Of a stretch of DNA of 64,000 nt, positions 41,539-51,988 are shown piece after piece (the first letter of the stretch is position 1; the number at the start of each line of letters is the position of its first letter). The translations under genes and the position numbers were made by a program. This stretch comes from Saccharomyces paradoxus (lineage: Eukaryota; Ascomycota; Saccharomycetes; Saccharomycetales; Saccharomycetaceae): positions 124,001 through 188,000 of the forward strand of contig NC_047489.1 in assembly GCF_002079055.1 (NCBI RefSeq), given 5' to 3'. Under the pieces are notes generated by a model. That model was not told the origin of the DNA and made no database searches. It saw nothing but the letters and a program-made list of their open reading frames with translations.

Positions 41539-43290
41539 TTAACCAGTTGCTTTTTTCTCCCATTCGATCTTATTCCTGTGTTTGGGTTCAACGTATTTTA
41601 AGTTTAATAATTCGAAAATCCTATGTTCGTTAAAGCTTTCAAGAAGGGTATTGTTTCGAAATAAGCCGTGTTGTGTAAGCTTAAGGCCTTTTTGTGCTGC
41701 CAATATTCTTATCCATCTATTGTACTCTTTAGATCCAGTATAGTGTATCCTTCCTGCTCCAAGCTCATCCCACTTGCAACAAAAAAAGTCCAGTCTTCTG
41801 CAATAATTCCCATCCTTAGAGCTCAAAGACATATATTGGTCAATTGGTTTTAATTTCGTTTCTTCTTCTTCCTCTTCAATTAGCAATGTACCTTCATCAT
41901 TCTCCATTTCTTTCAGTTCTTCTAATTTTTTTAGAGGCAGTTTAACTCCCATGAAAAATTTCTTGATTATCTCAGATGAATACCACCTCTTTCTTTCTCG
42001 ATATCTAACAATCTTGGCTGCACGAAATCTCTCCACTATTTTTTTTACGAATATGTTCTCCAACTTTGGTGTTAGCTGTAAAAAACAATGGATATAACCA
42101 TCCTTATATAACTTAATACAAAGAGTTTCCATGATTTTTGCCAATTCGGTCGTGTCATTACAAAACGGCTTGAAAAATAAAAGATCAATGTCACCACATT
42201 TAGAATATCCCCTATTATAACTTCCTTGTAATTCAACTTGGCATTCAGGATCAATTTGGCGTAGTGCATTTTGAACCTTCTCTAGATGTGCGAAACATTC
42301 ATTTCGAGACATCTTACATAACCAATCGTCGTAATATGACCAACCAAATAAAATTGTCCAATCTGAAACAAACTCTTCCGGATCTTTTTTAGCTGCAACA
42401 CAGAAACTTTCGAAATTTAGAAGATTCCAGCGTTTAGCAATTTCTGGCCCAATACCGTAACAATTATTGAAGTATTTTAGCTTATCTTCCAACCCCATTG
42501 AATCATTCAAACCTGGTAACACTCCTGTATCTAATATAACTTGTATTTTTCTAGCAATGCTAGGCCCGATATTCCTTAATTTAATATGTGCTTCTTCACC
42601 GGAACTAATGTTAAAATCGCAGTTTTCCAGCGACTGTTTGGCAAGTCTATAACTTCTTGCACGAAACTTCTCACCTTTAATCTCATACTTTTTAGTTAAT
42701 CTTTTCAATGCTGCGATAATCAATTCGTTATTCTTATACTTTCTCTTGTTAGTCACAAGCGATGTTGTTCCTTCTCCTTCTTGTGAGGGATGTTTAATAA
42801 ATTTTGAAGCCTGTAAGATATATGTATTTTTGCCGCTATCATTCCCTTCATTTTCCACGTCGGTTGAAACCTCACTCTCTTTATCAGTAGAACTTTGCTC
42901 GTCATCAGTGTCATCAGATATAGCAATAATAGATGGCCGAAATCTAATTAAATCACCTTTTTCAACCGTAAATTTGTCATTCTGGACCCATTTTGTGACA
43001 CAGCTAGTCTTCAGACATTGAATGTTTGATTCTTCAATCTTATTAAGAAAGTCATCGATACCATTTAAGCCTGCTTCCCTTTGGAAAATATCTTTCTGGA
43101 TCAAATGCATCTCAGGATCAACAAAGGAGTCATCAATCAAAATGACCACTTCTTTAGCATCAGATTGAAGACAATTTCCAAAACCCGATGCAATTGTAGC
43201 GCCTTTTTTTTTCAATATATTTTCAAAAAACCTGTTATAAGATGTGTTAGGATTAGGTAAAAAGGTGAAAGTTTTACCCTTTAGAGACAT
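41539..43290 (-). CDS. POL4: Pol4, family X DNA polymerase
   Basis: Pol4 fills gaps during nonhomologous end joining with Dnl4/Lif1 and the Ku proteins, and resembles human Pol lambda. The product is 583 residues, one more than I recall for S. cerevisiae. An N-terminal BRCT domain (~1-100) is followed by an acidic Ser-rich linker. An 8-kDa helical domain has a HhH-type segment (LRNIGPSIARKIQVIL) and a second HhH (NCYGIGPEIAKRWNLL). The nucleotidyltransferase motif GSYNRGYSKCGDIDLLF near residue 360 carries the two catalytic Asp, and the third is in RRLDFFCCKWDE. A charged insert (EEEEEET) lies in the palm. Confidence 0.96.
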   Translation of the reverse strand: MSLKGKTFTFLPNPNTSYNRFFENILKKKGATIASGFGNCLQSDAKEVVILIDDSFVDPEMHLIQKDIFQREAGLNGIDDFLNKIEESNIQCLKTSCVTKWVQNDKFTVEKGDLIRFRPSIIAISDDTDDEQSSTDKESEVSTDVENEGNDSGKNTYILQASKFIKHPSQEGEGTTSLVTNKRKYKNNELIIAALKRLTKKYEIKGEKFRARSYRLAKQSLENCDFNISSGEEAHIKLRNIGPSIARKIQVILDTGVLPGLNDSMGLEDKLKYFNNCYGIGPEIAKRWNLLNFESFCVAAKKDPEEFVSDWTILFGWSYYDDWLCKMSRNECFAHLEKVQNALRQIDPECQVELQGSYNRGYSKCGDIDLLFFKPFCNDTTELAKIMETLCIKLYKDGYIHCFLQLTPKLENIFVKKIVERFRAAKIVRYRERKRWYSSEIIKKFFMGVKLPLKKLEELKEMENDEGTLLIEEEEEETKLKPIDQYMSLSSKDGNYCRRLDFFCCKWDELGAGRIHYTGSKEYNRWIRILAAQKGLKLTQHGLFRNNTLLESFNEHRIFELLNLKYVEPKHRNKIEWEKKATG

Positions 43291-43564
43291 GAGTGGTTTG
43301 TCGAACTGTTGGCATCACTATTCTTCACTTATTATCACTAGGACATGTACGTTCCTTGTAGACCCTTGAAATTATCAACCCTATGTATTGAACGTCTCAA
43401 AATAATTTTAGGCCGAGACCGATTGTGAGAATGGAAGATTTCAGCAAGTGAAATACCATCCTATCCTTACTTAAAAAAACCAGCGGAAAATAGCAATATT
43501 CTACTATTACAAGCATTGCCAAGTCCTGAATATATAAATTTGAATATACAGAATTTCATTTGCC

Positions 43565-44518
43565 TTAACTTTTTGTTGCCTGCACGATTAAATCTCCTAA
43601 TGAGTCCCAGGATTTCACAAGGTAAGCAGACTTACCACCTTCCTTTCTACAAAACTTTAACCAAGATGGACCGCTGGCGGTTCCAAAATTCGAGATTTTA
43701 TCCCTTGAAACACCAATAATTTTTTCAGTTATTTTTACGAACTTGGAAGGATTTTCCTGCGGGTTTAATAGCAGTACGCCATTAGTAGATGGATGTAGTA
43801 TGGACAACAAGTCGGTCTCACTGTCCCCTATATACCAATAGCTGCAAGTGCTGTCCTCCTTATTACCATCCGTGTCAATCTTAGCTAATATTTCATCCAG
43901 TATCTTGACCTTATCGAAGCCTGTCAATAATCGACAGTCAAACTCACCATTGTAAGTCGGAGGATATTTATCTGCGAATTTTTTCAGACCGTTGCAAAAA
44001 ATATGACTATTATTGAGTCTTCTGTTACCAATGACTTCATAGATAAATTCTCTTGACCAATTTATTGATAAAACGTAAAAATCATCTTCAAAGCTTTTGA
44101 CAACTGAAGAGCAGAACCGTTTGAAACCGTCTCTTAATAAACAGCTATCGTGATTTTGATCTCTAGCGAACATTCTCATTTGTTCTAAGGTAATTGACTT
44201 AAAAATCTGCTGTTTCGTGATTTCATTTACACTATTTAACTCAACAACCCTGTTATGATTTTGATATTTCAATTCGTCTGCAAACAACTCATTGAAGTTT
44301 GACCCTGAAATTATTGAAGATACATCTGAAGGTAACAATGGTAGTGGTCTCCTTTCATTGTATTTGTATTTATGGTATCCATCCATATACGTCTTGGTAA
44401 AATGACACCACTCAGGTTTCAACCGCGGGTTTAGTAGATACGGTAATTTAGCAATGGTGCCGATTGTATCAGCCCTTGTGATTGTTTCATCAAAATCTGA
44501 AATAATAATGTTTCTCAT
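43565..44518 (-). CDS. CTO1: Cto1, HAD-like phosphatase-type protein
   Basis: Cto1 was named for cold tolerance, and its substrate is unknown. The product is 317 residues. The N-terminal motif DFDETITRADT (residues 8-18) is the HAD nucleophile motif DxDxT in the phosphatase form. SINWSREFI near residue 155 fits motif II, and WYIGDSETDLLSI near 230 the acidic motif III/IV (GDSxxD). A helical cap lies between, including WCHFTKTYMDGYHKYKYNERRP. The layout resembles phosphoserine phosphatase-like and Pho13-unrelated fungal HAD proteins. Gene position between POL4 and SNR33 agrees with YCR015C. Confidence 0.9.
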   Translation of the reverse strand: MRNIIISDFDETITRADTIGTIAKLPYLLNPRLKPEWCHFTKTYMDGYHKYKYNERRPLPLLPSDVSSIISGSNFNELFADELKYQNHNRVVELNSVNEITKQQIFKSITLEQMRMFARDQNHDSCLLRDGFKRFCSSVVKSFEDDFYVLSINWSREFIYEVIGNRRLNNSHIFCNGLKKFADKYPPTYNGEFDCRLLTGFDKVKILDEILAKIDTDGNKEDSTCSYWYIGDSETDLLSILHPSTNGVLLLNPQENPSKFVKITEKIIGVSRDKISNFGTASGPSWLKFCRKEGGKSAYLVKSWDSLGDLIVQATKS

Positions 44519-44712
44519 GTTCTTTACTGGTTCACTCCTTATCAGTGCAAATTGTCATATACATTGGCCCGACTGCAAACATTGCTTTGTATGAAGAAAG
44601 GTCGCCTACAAGGAAAACGAAAAGAACCAACACCCAACTACATAATGATAAGAAAAAACTAAACAGATAAACAAGTTCAATACGTTACATAGAGTGAAAC
44701 GTTTCACTGATC

Positions 44713-44895
44713 AATTGTTCACACACTTCTATATCAATTCCGACTAAGAAAACGAAGGAACCGACTCAAACCGGTGTAAAAGCTAAGCTTTCAATCTCTG
44801 CTCCTCCAAACGAAAATAATGCTTGATATCACGTCCAATTAAACTATATAAATAATTTTAGAGTGACACCATTGTGCAAAGAGGGCATTAAGCTT
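44713..44895 (-). ncRNA. SNR33: H/ACA snoRNA snR33 (ends approximate)
   Basis: This is the site where S. cerevisiae encodes snR33 (~183 nt). On the minus strand the proposed RNA ends ACAATT, with the ACA (44718-44716) three bases from the end. A stem TTTACAC/GTGTGAA directly precedes the ACA. A 5' hairpin closes with TAATGC and GCATTA, near 44888 and 44820. The start is inferred from length. It should guide pseudouridylation of 25S rRNA. A 16-bp palindrome lies just past the 3' end (44693-44708). Confidence 0.6.
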
Positions 44896-45047
44896 GTTTT
44901 CTCATTCCCTAAAAAAATAACAAGAAAGAGAATAGAAAGTTTTACATAATAAATTTTCTCTTCTTATGTACTTTTCCTTTCGCCAAATTTTTCATGAAAA
45001 AAAAAGAGTAGAAAGGCAACTCAGTATTCATGAAAATATCAAAAAAC

Positions 45048-45118
45048 TGCGCAAGCCCGGAATCGAACCGGGGGCCCAACGATGGCAACGTTGGATTTTA
45101 CCACTAAACCACTTGCGC
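45048..45118 (-). tRNA. tG(GCC)C: tRNA-Gly (GCC)
   Basis: The 71-nt minus-strand gene starts GCGCAAGTGGTTTAGTGG at 45118 and ends CTTGCGCA. Anticodon GCC is at 45086-45084 and the T arm CCCGGTTCGATTCCGGG. A sigma LTR begins 15 bp upstream of its 5' end. Confidence 0.98.
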
Positions 45119-45133
45119 TTGTAATTATGTTGT

Positions 45134-45811
45134 TGTTGTATCTCAAAATGAGATACGTCAGCATTACTAGATTTACCAACCTAGACATAAAATTTTGTAT
45201 GAAACACGTACGAAACAATAGTTCCAAAACTGTTGGAATGAAATTCTAATATCATCTATTTAATAGTATATTATAATATGCGGTGCAAGAGGATGACATA
45301 AAGATTGAGAAACAGTCATCCAATCTAATGGAAGCTGAAATGCAAGGATTGATAATGTAATAGGATAATGAATGACAACATATAAAAAGAAAGAAGATAA
45401 AATAATAACACTATGTAGAACTATCGATTCCCTTTTGTGGATTCCTATATCCTCGAGGAGAACTTCTAGTATATTCTATATACCTAATATTATAGCCTTT
45501 AGTAACAATGGAATCCCAACAATTATCTAATTACCCACATAATTCTCAAAAACAGACAAGATTGAGTATACTAGGCAACCTACTTGCCTAAGATGAACCA
45601 AACCAACCAAACGTATAAATACCTGAACAATTAGTTTAGATCCGAGATTCCGCGCTTCCACCCTTTAGTTAGATTCAGATCTTATATAGATTATATAGGA
45701 TAAGTAACACTCTGTGAATCAAGTTGATAATAAGTCTGACAACAAGTTACTCTCCTAAACGACTTTAGGATTGTCAAGACATCCGGTATTACTCGAGCCC
45801 GTAGTACAACA
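45134..45811 (+). mobile_element. Solo sigma LTR (Ty3) containing a delta
   Basis: It runs from TGTTGTATCTC to TACAACA, with perfect duplication GTTGT at 45129-45133 and 45812-45816. It is interrupted by a delta at 45231-45548. Its end lies 15 bp from tRNA-Gly. It seems to have entered just inside the tip of an older sigma of opposite orientation. No internal Ty3 sequence remains. Confidence 0.92.
45231..45548 (+). mobile_element. Solo delta LTR nested in sigma
   Basis: The 318-bp delta has perfect 5-bp duplication AAAAC at 45226-45230 and 45549-45553, inside the sigma at 45134-45811. It is younger than its host element. Confidence 0.95.
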
Positions 45812-46289
45812 GTTGTATATTGAATACATATATAATAAATATTGATGCGTCTTGGCAATCCTAAACGTACGGTCTCAGGGAAGTAACTTGTTGTTGTTGG
45901 AATGAAATTCTAATATCATCTATTTAGTATTATATTATAACATGCGGTGCAAGAGGATGGCATAAAGATTGAGAAACAGTCATCCAATCTAATGGAAGCT
46001 GAAATGCAAGGATTGATAATGTAATAGATAATGAATGAAACGTATAAAAGGAAAGAAGATAAAATAATAACACTATGTAGAACTATCGATTCCCTTTTGT
46101 GGATTCCTAGATCCTGGAGGAGAACTTCTAGTATATTCTATATACCTAATATTATAGCCTTTAGTAACAATGGAATCCCAACAATTATCTAATTATTCTC
46201 CCAATTCTCAGTTGTCAAGACTTATTGCCAACTTGATTTAGAGAATGTTACTCGTCTTGTCTAATCCATATAAGATCAGAATTTAATTA
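45812..46289 (-). mobile_element. Older sigma LTR fragment, split by a delta
   Basis: On both sides of the delta at 45895-46210 the sequence aligns with the 3' half of the sigma at 29355 (blocks GTCTTGGCAATCCTAAA and CAACTTGATT). It then ends at another delta at 46290. Divergence is clearly greater than between the two other sigma copies. It is broken and the oldest element in this nest. Confidence 0.75.
45895..46210 (+). mobile_element. Solo delta LTR nested in old sigma
   Basis: The 316-bp delta has perfect duplication GTTGT at 45890-45894 and 46211-46215. It interrupts the older sigma. Confidence 0.94.
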
Positions 46290-46605
46290 TGAGAACTGGG
46301 TGAATAATTAGATAATTGTTGGAATTTCATTTTCGTTAAAGCGTATAATATTAGGTATACAGAATATACTAGAAGTTCTCCTCGAGATATAGGAGTCCAC
46401 AAAAAGGAATCGATAGTTCTACATGATAATAATACTTTATGTTCTTTCCTTTTATACGTTGTCATTCATTATGCTATTACATTATCAATCCTTGCGTCTC
46501 AGCTTCCACTAATTTCATCACTGTTTCTCAATATTTATGTCATCTTCTTACACCGCCTGTGATAATATACTACTATATAGATGATATTAGAATTTCATTT
46601 CAACA
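46290..46605 (-). mobile_element. Solo delta LTR, inverted
   Basis: The 316-bp delta on the minus strand runs TGAGAACTGGG to TTTCAACA in plus orientation. Flanking pentamers AATTA and AATAG match only in part, so it is old, or its flank has been rearranged. It forms an inverted pair with the delta at 45895. Confidence 0.93.
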
Positions 46606-47324
46606 AATAGACACCGTATTTTTCCAGATTGAGATAACTTTCTTGCTGCCAATCAAAGTAGCATTGACAAATCAACGCGGCTGGAAGGATACCTGAACTG
46701 CATACCTTGCATACTGATCAGCGTTTTGTTAATGAAATGTGAAACAAAGTGGCATGACTATTCATAAAGGGTGTGTGCGGCCAATGTTGGTGACTATTGC
46801 TCAGTCGTAGTTTAACGCCACAATATTCATTTCCCTTTAAAACAATTGCAGTCTGAAACCTGCTTTCAGCACTAGTGAAAGCATTTCCCCTTTAACAAAT
46901 TAATTGAAAAACATACTTTTTAGCTCGTAATACCCTCACTACAACAACATGCAACGCTTTGGTTACGGAATACAAAAATACTAACCGACCTCATGGAAAA
47001 AAGCAGGCTAAAAAAACGAGATTATTATCATCGAATGATAAAATATCTTTCGATTGAACTATTATCAGTTTGGATAAAGAATATGGTAGGTCTTTCGTGA
47101 TATATATCACCGAAGATTTACCGGCAATAAAAGACATGTCTAACGCTCTCTTCACATATAACATTTTTACTGGCATCGCCTTTTTTACTGCAGATTATTG
47201 GAAAATTTTCAGCCGAGAAAAAGGAATCAAAAGAGATGAGCTGAATTTCAAACATACAAGTGCTATAATATCTACTTCACTTATCCACGAATTACACTAA
47301 AAGAAACATTCGCTACACGATTAA
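46606..47324. other. YCR016W upstream region
   Basis: 719 bp. A plus-strand frame at 47070-47300 (76 codons) has an ATG only later and no known match. No RNA gene or further LTR is seen. Confidence 0.45.
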
Positions 47325-48200
47325 ATGTCGGAAAATCACATTCCTGCCTGGAAAAGAATTGCCTTGAATAAGCAGACTCTAAAAAGTGAAAACAAATTCA
47401 AAGAGCAAAGCCAATCCAATGTATTAGATGATGATCCATTAAATATCACTACACATTTATCCACCGGTAACTTAACAAAGAAAGAAAAAAAGCGAATCAT
47501 CAATGGTGAGAACAAATCTTCCATCAAGAAAGGGAAGCGTGTGTCGAAACCTGGGACGAAGAAGAAGGAGAAGTTGTCAAAAGAAGAAAAGAACTCAAAG
47601 AAGAATAAAATTCTTAAAGATCAACTACGTTACCTAATAGAATTTTTCAGGACAAAATCAGAAAGTAAGTTTCCAACCCCCATCCTAGAATTGGAAAGTG
47701 TGAAAGAAAATTATGGCGACTCCCTGACTAATGATGAGTCGGCAGAGTCTGGTGTTGTTGAAGTTTGGAAGTTTTCCAAGCAAAAGCAAAACTGGCTTAT
47801 TAAACATTTTTTTAATCTGGATGAAATTCCATCAGTATATAATGATCTTTTGCTTTTATATTTCAAGGACTTACAAGGTAGATCAAAAGATGAACTAATA
47901 TCAAAATGTCAAGAGAAACTGAAACAATGGAATGACTACGTGGAAGATCAAGAGACAAAAATAAAAGCGTTGATTGAAGAGGAAAAACCTAGTGAACCAG
48001 TTGACTGTGAAAAGACAGAAGAAGGTAAGAAAGCTGTTGATGCTGTAAAAGAGGAACAAAAAGAGGAACAAAAAGAGGAACAAAAAGAGATACAAATGCC
48101 TAATAAAGAGCTTGTTCAAAGAAGCCTAAAATTACTAAAAATTTGGACGAATGATGACTCGGAGCAGATAGAACTAAAGAACTTTTCTGTTAATGTTTGA
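47325..48200 (+). CDS. YCR016W: Nucleolar WKF-domain protein YCR016W
   Basis: The product is 291 residues. A basic, Lys-rich region at ~45-105 (KKEKKRIING, KKGKRVSKPGTKKKEK) looks like a nucleolar targeting tail. The central segment (~145-205) reads EVWKFSKQKQNWLIKHFFN ... YFKDLQGRSKDELISKCQ, which I recognise as the WKF domain shared with human C7orf50. The protein is nucleolar in S. cerevisiae and is linked to pre-ribosomes, with no known activity. A run of KEEQ repeats (~242-256) is encoded by a 12-bp tandem repeat, a place where length is expected to vary. Confidence 0.92.
   Translation: MSENHIPAWKRIALNKQTLKSENKFKEQSQSNVLDDDPLNITTHLSTGNLTKKEKKRIINGENKSSIKKGKRVSKPGTKKKEKLSKEEKNSKKNKILKDQLRYLIEFFRTKSESKFPTPILELESVKENYGDSLTNDESAESGVVEVWKFSKQKQNWLIKHFFNLDEIPSVYNDLLLLYFKDLQGRSKDELISKCQEKLKQWNDYVEDQETKIKALIEEEKPSEPVDCEKTEEGKKAVDAVKEEQKEEQKEEQKEIQMPNKELVQRSLKLLKIWTNDDSEQIELKNFSVNV
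48051..48089 (+). repeat. 12-bp coding tandem repeat in YCR016W
   Basis: Three perfect copies of GAGGAACAAAAA and a partial fourth code (EEQK)n. Confidence 0.9.
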
Positions 48201-48465
48201 CATAGGGTACAAGATCATTGTTCAAGGGTAGTGTATATTTTATTGTGAATTATTTTCAAAAAATGGTGGGATAAATCATTCTAAAAAGTATAATCTTTTG
48301 AAGAATTATAATAAAGTTGTCTAAACAACATATATAAAGATATTACGTAAATTTTCAAAAATCCGTAAGTCAAAAATCAGGTGAATGGATAACTCATGTA
48401 ACCACACCAAGATTCCCAGTTCAAACAGCGTGATTAAACCGGTTTATAAAACAGCCTTACAGCTT

Positions 48466-51330
48466 TTATAGGTAATAACGTGGCTCATCGAAAACATGGT
48501 AGAAGTGACCCCTCTCACCTTCACCTAAAAACTTATCGGGGAATTTCATGTCTTCCTTTTCTGGCTCACTCATATGGCCATATTCATACATAGAATCCGA
48601 GTGTTCTACTAACCCTTGCTCATTCAAAACTTGGAACTTACCAACTTGTAGCTCAGTATCAGTTATTGTTCCTCTTGCAACTCTTGCATATCCTGTCCTT
48701 CTCAAGCCCTTATACAAAATATACTCACACCACCTATCATCGTCAGTAGGGTCAATGTCGTGCATTCCGGAAGTTTCACTAACGTACGTATTGTAGTTGC
48801 CTTCGCCTGGATCAACAACTAAATAACTTAATAAGATAGCTGGACGGGTTGAATTGCCCATGAGCTTAGCCATGTAGTTGCTTTGCAATCTTCTATCCTC
48901 TTCATCCTCTTCTTGCCCACTATGGAAGACAAAGACATCGATAAGAGTGTCATTGTACGTTTGGAGCGTAGCATGAATGGCTGGCGCAAGTTCTCCCACT
49001 GGAGAAGGCAATAAATGATGGGTAGAATTTACAATAGGGAATTTAGAAAGAAGAACACAGCCCCACGTATGTTTATTTGGACCTGGTCCGAAATCTGCGT
49101 ACATATTCAAATCATGAGCTAGTTTACTAGTTAAATCCCTGTTTCCCATGGTAATTCTTTGTGTATCTGTTTCTAGTAGACCTATAACATCCAGTTCCAT
49201 ATCTTCAATTAGATTGATCATTCTGTCTTCAGATGCCCACATATCATTATCGAGACCGAAATGAATAGTCCAAATACCAGCCGTGATTAACTGGGAATCC
49301 GGATGATAAGGCTGTGGAATCCCGGTAGGTCTACTGTCGTATACGAACCTAGCTGTTAACGCTAGTAGAGCTACGACAAAAAAAGAAACGTAAATGAAGA
49401 ATTTTTTGCCCATTGCCACCAATTGAACGTTAAGATTTCTGCAGTTCAAGGCACCGAGAATGATAAATGTGGAGGAAAAGGTAAGAACCGTCTCGATCTT
49501 CTCCCTCAGTACCCAACCCATTGGAACGAATGCGTATGCAACGACCCAAACATGGGCTAAGACAAAGATAATATAAACGGAGAATGATAGGACATAAACC
49601 CATATGCTTTGAACTTGGCCTAATGCAGAAAAGTACGAAGGAACTAACCAGAGCATAGCAATAGCGTACAGCAAACCGCCAAAAATATATTTGGGCCATT
49701 GTGTAATACTCCTAGTAGACAGTACAGCAGTGGATATGAGTAGTAACAAACATGGAACTAATGGCTTGCCCGTAAATTTCACAGAGCTCAAAGAAGCAAA
49801 TAACATGACCGTACACGTTAAGGCACCCCATGGCCATGACAACGGACCATGTGATTCATTGTAACCTTCCCATGCCCAATAAATAGTGGTAGAAGAATCC
49901 GTCAATAGCTGATGAATACCGAATAATAACGAGCCAAAACCAACAGCCAAAAAGAGTTTTGCAGTCAACGGAGCGGATTTTGCTTGAGCATTTTTCTTTC
50001 CTTCGAAATTGATTGAATTAACGTAAGGCGACAACATACCGAATAAAACAGTGAAAACGAGACCTGTCTTATTATAGCCACCGTTACGTTCATTTAAGAT
50101 AACCCAAGTTGGGTTGTTGGTATAGAACCCCATTTTCAAGACCACAGACGTAACAAGGCCTAGCAACCAAGTGAGAGCAAAAGAAACGCTAGTCTCCACA
50201 TTTGTAATGTATCTCAAATTTTGCACAAATGTAGCAACGGTAATAGAAGTTCCTACAGCTACAGAAATCAACCTCAATTCTGGAGTTTGGACAATGTAGG
50301 CACCAATGGCAATAATGCCTCCCAAAAGTACACCATATTGGGTGAAGACCTCAGAGACGAACGGCAGACATAAGAAAATTGGCCCCAAATAACCCAATAT
50401 TGCAGCTTCATATCCAGAGATTCCCATATACCATAGTGGGAAATGCCAAATGCTACATAATAGAGACGTAACATTCGACCAAAAAAGAAAACCATTGAAA
50501 AGATTTGTTGATAAGTAAAAGAAAGAGTCAAACCTGAAATATGAACCAGTCGCATTCGTAACAACAATCTTTTCCTTTTCAACTTTCTTTTCGGCACGTG
50601 TTTTTTGCAATTGAGCACTTTTCTTTTCGCCATAACTTGCGGCATTACAGTCCCTAATCTGGAAGAAACTTGTATTACCAGGTTTCTCATCAAAAGCGAT
50701 TACAATATCTATCTTTTTGAAATCAGCATAAGCAAATGCATCAAACGCAATATCTAAAAGGATCAAGGACCATTCAAAATAAGCATAGATAGAATATGCC
50801 CCAGCTCTCTGTTGAACGGAGTGCTGAATGTACCAGTAAATCATTGGGAATAGTGTTCCAAAAAATATTGCAGCAGTCAACCCTTTGTTCTTCGAAGTTA
50901 AAGGACTCGAATAGCGGGTAATCATTATATCCCATGGTAACGTTAGAACGATGTATGTGATCATAAATATATCATGAATATCATGGTCATCTGTACTTGT
51001 AATATATACCCAACCGCCGCAAGAGACTGTCCGGAGTACACCGACAAGGAAGCATATCTTAGATTGGTTCAGGTAGTAGTGACCTAGTAACAGTAAAAAT
51101 CTTGGAAAAGCAGTTAAAGCTATTAAGATTTGGAAAATAGAACGTTCCGGATAACGGTCACCGATAGTGGCTGACACACTGGGAAACCACTCATCGGGAT
51201 AGGTATAATGAGCATTGGTTACAATTTTATGAAAATGTAGTGAATAACCAGTGACCAAGGCAGCAAAGAAGGCGGAGAATGCGCAAATGGTATGAGCTAT
51301 AGGGATGATCTTTCCATTGACGATCAGCAT
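48466..51330 (-). CDS. CWH43: Cwh43, GPI-anchor ceramide remodelling protein
   Basis: Cwh43 replaces the diacylglycerol of GPI anchors with ceramide in the ER and Golgi. The product is 954 residues. The N-terminal ~230 residues have six hydrophobic helices of the Frag1/DRAM/Sfk1 type, corresponding to mammalian PGAP2. A central region (~265-690) has many further helices. The C-terminal ~260 residues form an endonuclease/exonuclease/phosphatase-like domain with [23 protein letters not shown] and [15 protein letters not shown]. In S. cerevisiae both parts are needed together. The length agrees within one residue. The gene ends convergent to YCR016W. Confidence 0.95.
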   Translation of the reverse strand: MLIVNGKIIPIAHTICAFSAFFAALVTGYSLHFHKIVTNAHYTYPDEWFPSVSATIGDRYPERSIFQILIALTAFPRFLLLLGHYYLNQSKICFLVGVLRTVSCGGWVYITSTDDHDIHDIFMITYIVLTLPWDIMITRYSSPLTSKNKGLTAAIFFGTLFPMIYWYIQHSVQQRAGAYSIYAYFEWSLILLDIAFDAFAYADFKKIDIVIAFDEKPGNTSFFQIRDCNAASYGEKKSAQLQKTRAEKKVEKEKIVVTNATGSYFRFDSFFYLSTNLFNGFLFWSNVTSLLCSIWHFPLWYMGISGYEAAILGYLGPIFLCLPFVSEVFTQYGVLLGGIIAIGAYIVQTPELRLISVAVGTSITVATFVQNLRYITNVETSVSFALTWLLGLVTSVVLKMGFYTNNPTWVILNERNGGYNKTGLVFTVLFGMLSPYVNSINFEGKKNAQAKSAPLTAKLFLAVGFGSLLFGIHQLLTDSSTTIYWAWEGYNESHGPLSWPWGALTCTVMLFASLSSVKFTGKPLVPCLLLLISTAVLSTRSITQWPKYIFGGLLYAIAMLWLVPSYFSALGQVQSIWVYVLSFSVYIIFVLAHVWVVAYAFVPMGWVLREKIETVLTFSSTFIILGALNCRNLNVQLVAMGKKFFIYVSFFVVALLALTARFVYDSRPTGIPQPYHPDSQLITAGIWTIHFGLDNDMWASEDRMINLIEDMELDVIGLLETDTQRITMGNRDLTSKLAHDLNMYADFGPGPNKHTWGCVLLSKFPIVNSTHHLLPSPVGELAPAIHATLQTYNDTLIDVFVFHSGQEEDEEDRRLQSNYMAKLMGNSTRPAILLSYLVVDPGEGNYNTYVSETSGMHDIDPTDDDRWCEYILYKGLRRTGYARVARGTITDTELQVGKFQVLNEQGLVEHSDSMYEYGHMSEPEKEDMKFPDKFLGEGERGHFYHVFDEPRYYL

Positions 51331-51988
51331 AACTGGCAGTTACTACCTCTGTATTCTTGGTTACTTATTTCTCGAGAAATTGGACTTTAAAAGGGTGCGA
51401 TCAGTGTGGAGAGATTATAAGTTACCAAGTCAAAAAGCGAATGAGGACCTATTGTTGCGATTTTTTTGGTTACTACCTCTTACCCGAACTAACTTTACAT
51501 AATGAAAAGGCGTCAAACGCACATTCAAGGACTCATAAATAAAAACTGCCATTTCTATATATCCTCATGGGCACATTTTGATTGGAAAGTCCAACATTAA
51601 AAAGTGCACCTGAACTATAAATTCTCAATTGCGTATCTGAGAAATTGGACACAACTTGTCTTTACAAGACCAGTTAAACTTGTTGAGCATACAGTTCCAA
51701 TAGAAACCAACTATAGGAAAATAAAGATTGATTTTAATGTTTCTTTATATAATTACATAGTACTTTTATCCAGAAGCTATTGTCTGAAAACAAACTCCCC
51801 ATTTCATGTAAAAATATTATGAATATTAGTATCTTCTGCAATTTCGGCATTATAAAAAAAAGGAGGAAGAAATAAACTACAACCAAAGTGCCCGCATTAG
51901 AAAAGAAAAGGTGAAATGTCTCACTGGAAACGTAAAATATGTGCGTTAAAAGAATTAATTATACCAAGGATTGTTTTGTTCTATTTTT
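51331..51988. other. CWH43 promoter and SRD1 3' region
   Basis: 658 bp with AT-rich sequence and no supported gene. Plus-strand frames of 60-72 codons lack matches. Confidence 0.45.
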
